Shown piece by piece: positions 4,046-5,509 of a stretch of DNA of 5,509 nucleotides. Under the pieces are notes generated by a model. It had not been told where the DNA came from. It made no database searches and saw only the letters and a program-made list of their open reading frames with translations. The number at the start of each line of letters is the position of its first letter. Position 1 is the first letter of the stretch. The DNA lies in the NCBI GenBank assembly GCA_964346475.1, contig CAYFUM010000049.1:1-5509 (forward strand), read 5' to 3'. This stretch comes from DTU036 sp964346475. GTDB taxonomy: Bacteria; Bacillota; Clostridia; Peptostreptococcales; Acidaminobacteraceae. A program made the translations under genes and the position numbers.

Positions 4046-4507
4046 TTATTCCCAAAATTTCCAAAATGATTTTTTCTCGTTTGGCGGGTCCTGGGGGAGC
4101 TCTTTTTCTTTGTGATTTTCTTCAATCATCAAAATTTGATCTAATTTTTTTTGAGTATTTAACTGCAATTGTTGTTGTTGATCGAGTAACTTCTGCAATT
4201 GTTCAATCTGTTTATCTTTTTGTTCTAACTGTTTGTCTTTTTCTTCTATTTGAGATTCAAATAATCGCAAACTAAACTGAAAATCACTTTGCAAAGTGTT
4301 TGCAAACTTCTTTTCGTTTTGGTTTGCGTTTTCATCTTCATAATTATCTAAAAGTTCTCTTTTTATTATGGTTTCTTGCTTTTTATCAATCACAAAAGCA
4401 TTTTTCGATTTTCGCAAACTACTTTGCAAACCTAAGTTTGCGATTGTATTTCTTATTGTTTGCTTACTTACTCCCAATTCTTCGGCTATTGCTTTAATTG
4501 TTTTCAT
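4046..4507 (-). CDS. OrfX/RepX-type plasmid replication-associated protein (DUF536-like)
   Basis: 153 residues from ATG 4507, with AAGAAAGG about 8 bases upstream. Residues 4-26 (IKAIAEELGVSKQTIRNTIANLG) are a clear helix-turn-helix. Residues 75-125 are a coiled coil rich in Glu, Lys and Gln (SQIEEKDKQLEQKDKQIEQL and a LDQQQQLQLNTQKKLDQ tail). The protein ends in the basic-aromatic tail KKSFWKFWE. This order (HTH, coiled coil, aromatic tail) is that of the OrfX/DUF536 proteins found after repB in lactococcal and lactobacillus theta plasmids, where they are linked to copy number or stability but not essential for replication. It overlaps the repB 3' end by 14 bp, implying coupled translation. 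The gene carries an unusual cluster of TTTGCAAA/CGCAAAC sites within its coding region. Confidence 0.88.
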   Translation of the reverse strand: MKTIKAIAEELGVSKQTIRNTIANLGLQSSLRKSKNAFVIDKKQETIIKRELLDNYEDENANQNEKKFANTLQSDFQFSLRLFESQIEEKDKQLEQKDKQIEQLQKLLDQQQQLQLNTQKKLDQILMIEENHKEKELPQDPPNEKKSFWKFWE

Positions 4508-5468
4508 TTCTTAGCCTTTCTTGATACTCTAATTTAAATATATAATCTTCTGCTGCGACTTTTAAATACTCTGTAATATTCTTAAATTTAACGGATGTAT
4601 CTACCATATGTTCTAAGACATAATTTATGTGATTTTCAAATGTTTCCATTGGTCTGTATACATTTGGTTTTAAATTACTCATTTTCTTATATAGTGGCAC
4701 TACTTCTAGGAAAATTTTTGTTACGTTTTTTATATCATTAAAGAAAATTATTTCTTTTTCAATAATGTATTGAATATAAGGATTTTGAACTGCATTCACA
4801 TAAACAACGGAATCATGGTCTTTTTCATCATGCCTTAAATTATACTGTTCTGCTTTTTCGCTGACATATTCCTTGTTTTTATTGTTTTCTTTTACATCAA
4901 TATTAAATTCAATTCCAATTATCTTCACACCTTTTTTAATTTTTCTATATGTTATTTGATAGTGTGTATTCTCATTAATATCATCAATTCCTTCTTTTAA
5001 TACTCTCATTTCAAAATTAGAAAAGCGTTCATAATCATTTAGAGTATCTGTTATTCTTCTTAATTCAAGAATATCAATATAAGGTTGTTTTAATGTATAA
5101 TTTCCGTATTTTTTAAACTGGTTATATTTCATAGTTAACCATTTGTAAAGAATAATCCCATATTTCTTTGTTAAGGATCCTATATCAGTAATCATATATT
5201 GCGTAAAATTTTCGCTGAGATCGAGAAGGTATGGCATAAAATCATCAGTAAATCTAATTCTAATTATGTCTTCTTTATTTCGCCAAGTTGTTCTTTGAAA
5301 AGGAGAAATTACTGAATATTCTTCATCACCATTAATATCCAACACCTCAAAAACAATTTGCTCATGTAATGATCGAATTGCCTTCTTGAAACGAGTATGT
5401 CTATCTTCATCTTTGGCATTAAAAAATGAATATACTTCTGCTTTAGATAAAAAAATGTATTTGTTAAT
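4494..5468 (-). CDS. repB: RepB-family (Rep_3) plasmid replication initiator, 5' end damaged or missing
   Basis: Initiator that binds iterons and opens the theta origin. The open frame runs from just after a TAG at 5471-5469 to TAA 4494, 324 codons. GTG 5345 is the first start codon giving the commonly called 283-residue form, but family-conserved sequence lies upstream of it: INKYIFLSKAEVYSFF, HTRFKKAIRSLHEQIVFEV. Further conserved blocks are PYLLDLSENFTQYMITDI, KKYGIILYKWLTMKYNQ, ELRRITDTLNDYERFSNFE and INENTHYQITYRKIKKG (the paired winged-helix initiator domains). A C-terminal domain follows (NAVQNPYIQYIIEK...NITEYLKVAAEDYIFKL), as in lactobacillus RepB. About 40-45 family residues (V..HNDL..., K.FELAVS) are missing at the N-terminus. 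The +1 frame at 5509-5470 reads LFQLILAEVWTTF, similar to the missing LFELAVSYID block, so a single-base frameshift near 5470 is likely. Confidence 0.88.
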   Translation of the reverse strand: MNKYIFLSKAEVYSFFNAKDEDRHTRFKKAIRSLHEQIVFEVLDINGDEEYSVISPFQRTTWRNKEDIIRIRFTDDFMPYLLDLSENFTQYMITDIGSLTKKYGIILYKWLTMKYNQFKKYGNYTLKQPYIDILELRRITDTLNDYERFSNFEMRVLKEGIDDINENTHYQITYRKIKKGVKIIGIEFNIDVKENNKNKEYVSEKAEQYNLRHDEKDHDSVVYVNAVQNPYIQYIIEKEIIFFNDIKNVTKIFLEVVPLYKKMSNLKPNVYRPMETFENHINYVLEHMVDTSVKFKNITEYLKVAAEDYIFKLEYQERLRNENN

Positions 5469-5470
5469 CT

Positions 5471-5482
5471 AAAAGTGGTCCA
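5471..5482 (-). repeat. Inverted copy of the window-start repeat
   Basis: AAAAGTGGTCCA is the exact reverse complement of TGGACCACTTTT at 3-14. Reading inward from both ends, the match continues after two mismatches with ATTAA (17 of 19 positions in all). Thus the window is nearly bounded by 19-bp imperfect inverted repeats facing inward. The same bases belong to the frameshifted 5' part of repB. Confidence 0.55.
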
Positions 5483-5509
5483 AACTTCAGCTAATATCAG
5501 TTGAAAAAG

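Noticed and set aside
3943..4125. 60-codon minus-strand frame (MKKITKKKSSPRTRQTRK...) overlapping the orfX 3' end
   Set aside because: It is out of frame inside orfX and runs through the orfX terminator hairpin; no ribosome binding site.
1..5509. CRISPR array, tRNA or rRNA genes
   Set aside because: No regularly spaced repeats with spacers, no cloverleaf and no rRNA-like sequence was seen.

Overview
This is low-GC DNA of the kind found in small theta-replicating plasmids of lactic acid bacteria (Lactobacillales, Firmicutes). The evidence is a RepB (Rep_3 superfamily) initiator followed by an overlapping OrfX/RepX-type gene with a helix-turn-helix, a coiled coil and a C-terminal KKSFWKFWE tail. 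Strong AAAGGAGG ribosome binding sites, Rho-independent terminators and typical Gram-positive signal peptides agree. I cannot name the genus. The window may be a whole small plasmid scaffold or a piece of one: it contains a 100-N gap, and its two ends carry related TGGACCA-type repeats.

Layout, left to right. Bases 1-515 hold no convincing gene: end repeats (3-50), a 22-bp-spaced direct repeat (202-234), a weak plus-strand terminator (about 307-340) and a strong minus-strand terminator (371-399). Cassette A lies on the minus strand at 1350-516: a Sec-secreted 207-residue protein followed directly by a 68-73-residue two-span membrane protein. Positions 1351-1546 are its upstream region. A 100-N gap (1547-1646) is flanked by two identical 55-bp sequences, the mark of an assembly join. 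Next come three orphan terminator-like hairpins (1698-1893), a plus-strand promoter (1904-1933) and a large Y-shaped nested inverted repeat (1938-2101). A plus-strand gene at 2109-2942 resembles the nuclease-like part of replication-relaxation family proteins.

Cassette B lies on the minus strand: a 16-residue leader peptide (3869-3819), a secreted 228-residue protein (3795-3109) and a 47-residue single-span membrane protein (3101-2958). The replication module is also on the minus strand: repB (5' part damaged or missing) overlaps orfX by 14 bp and is closed by a terminator at 4014-4045.

How the genes may work together. RepB and OrfX maintain the plasmid. The Y-shaped structure plus the 2109-2942 gene is a candidate replication, mobilisation or RNA-regulated module. 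Cassettes A and B are the accessory load. Their signal peptides are nearly identical, their mature secreted domains differ, and each is followed by a tiny membrane protein that does not resemble the other. That layout fits secreted effector plus membrane immunity or partner pairs, but no function is demonstrated by the sequence.
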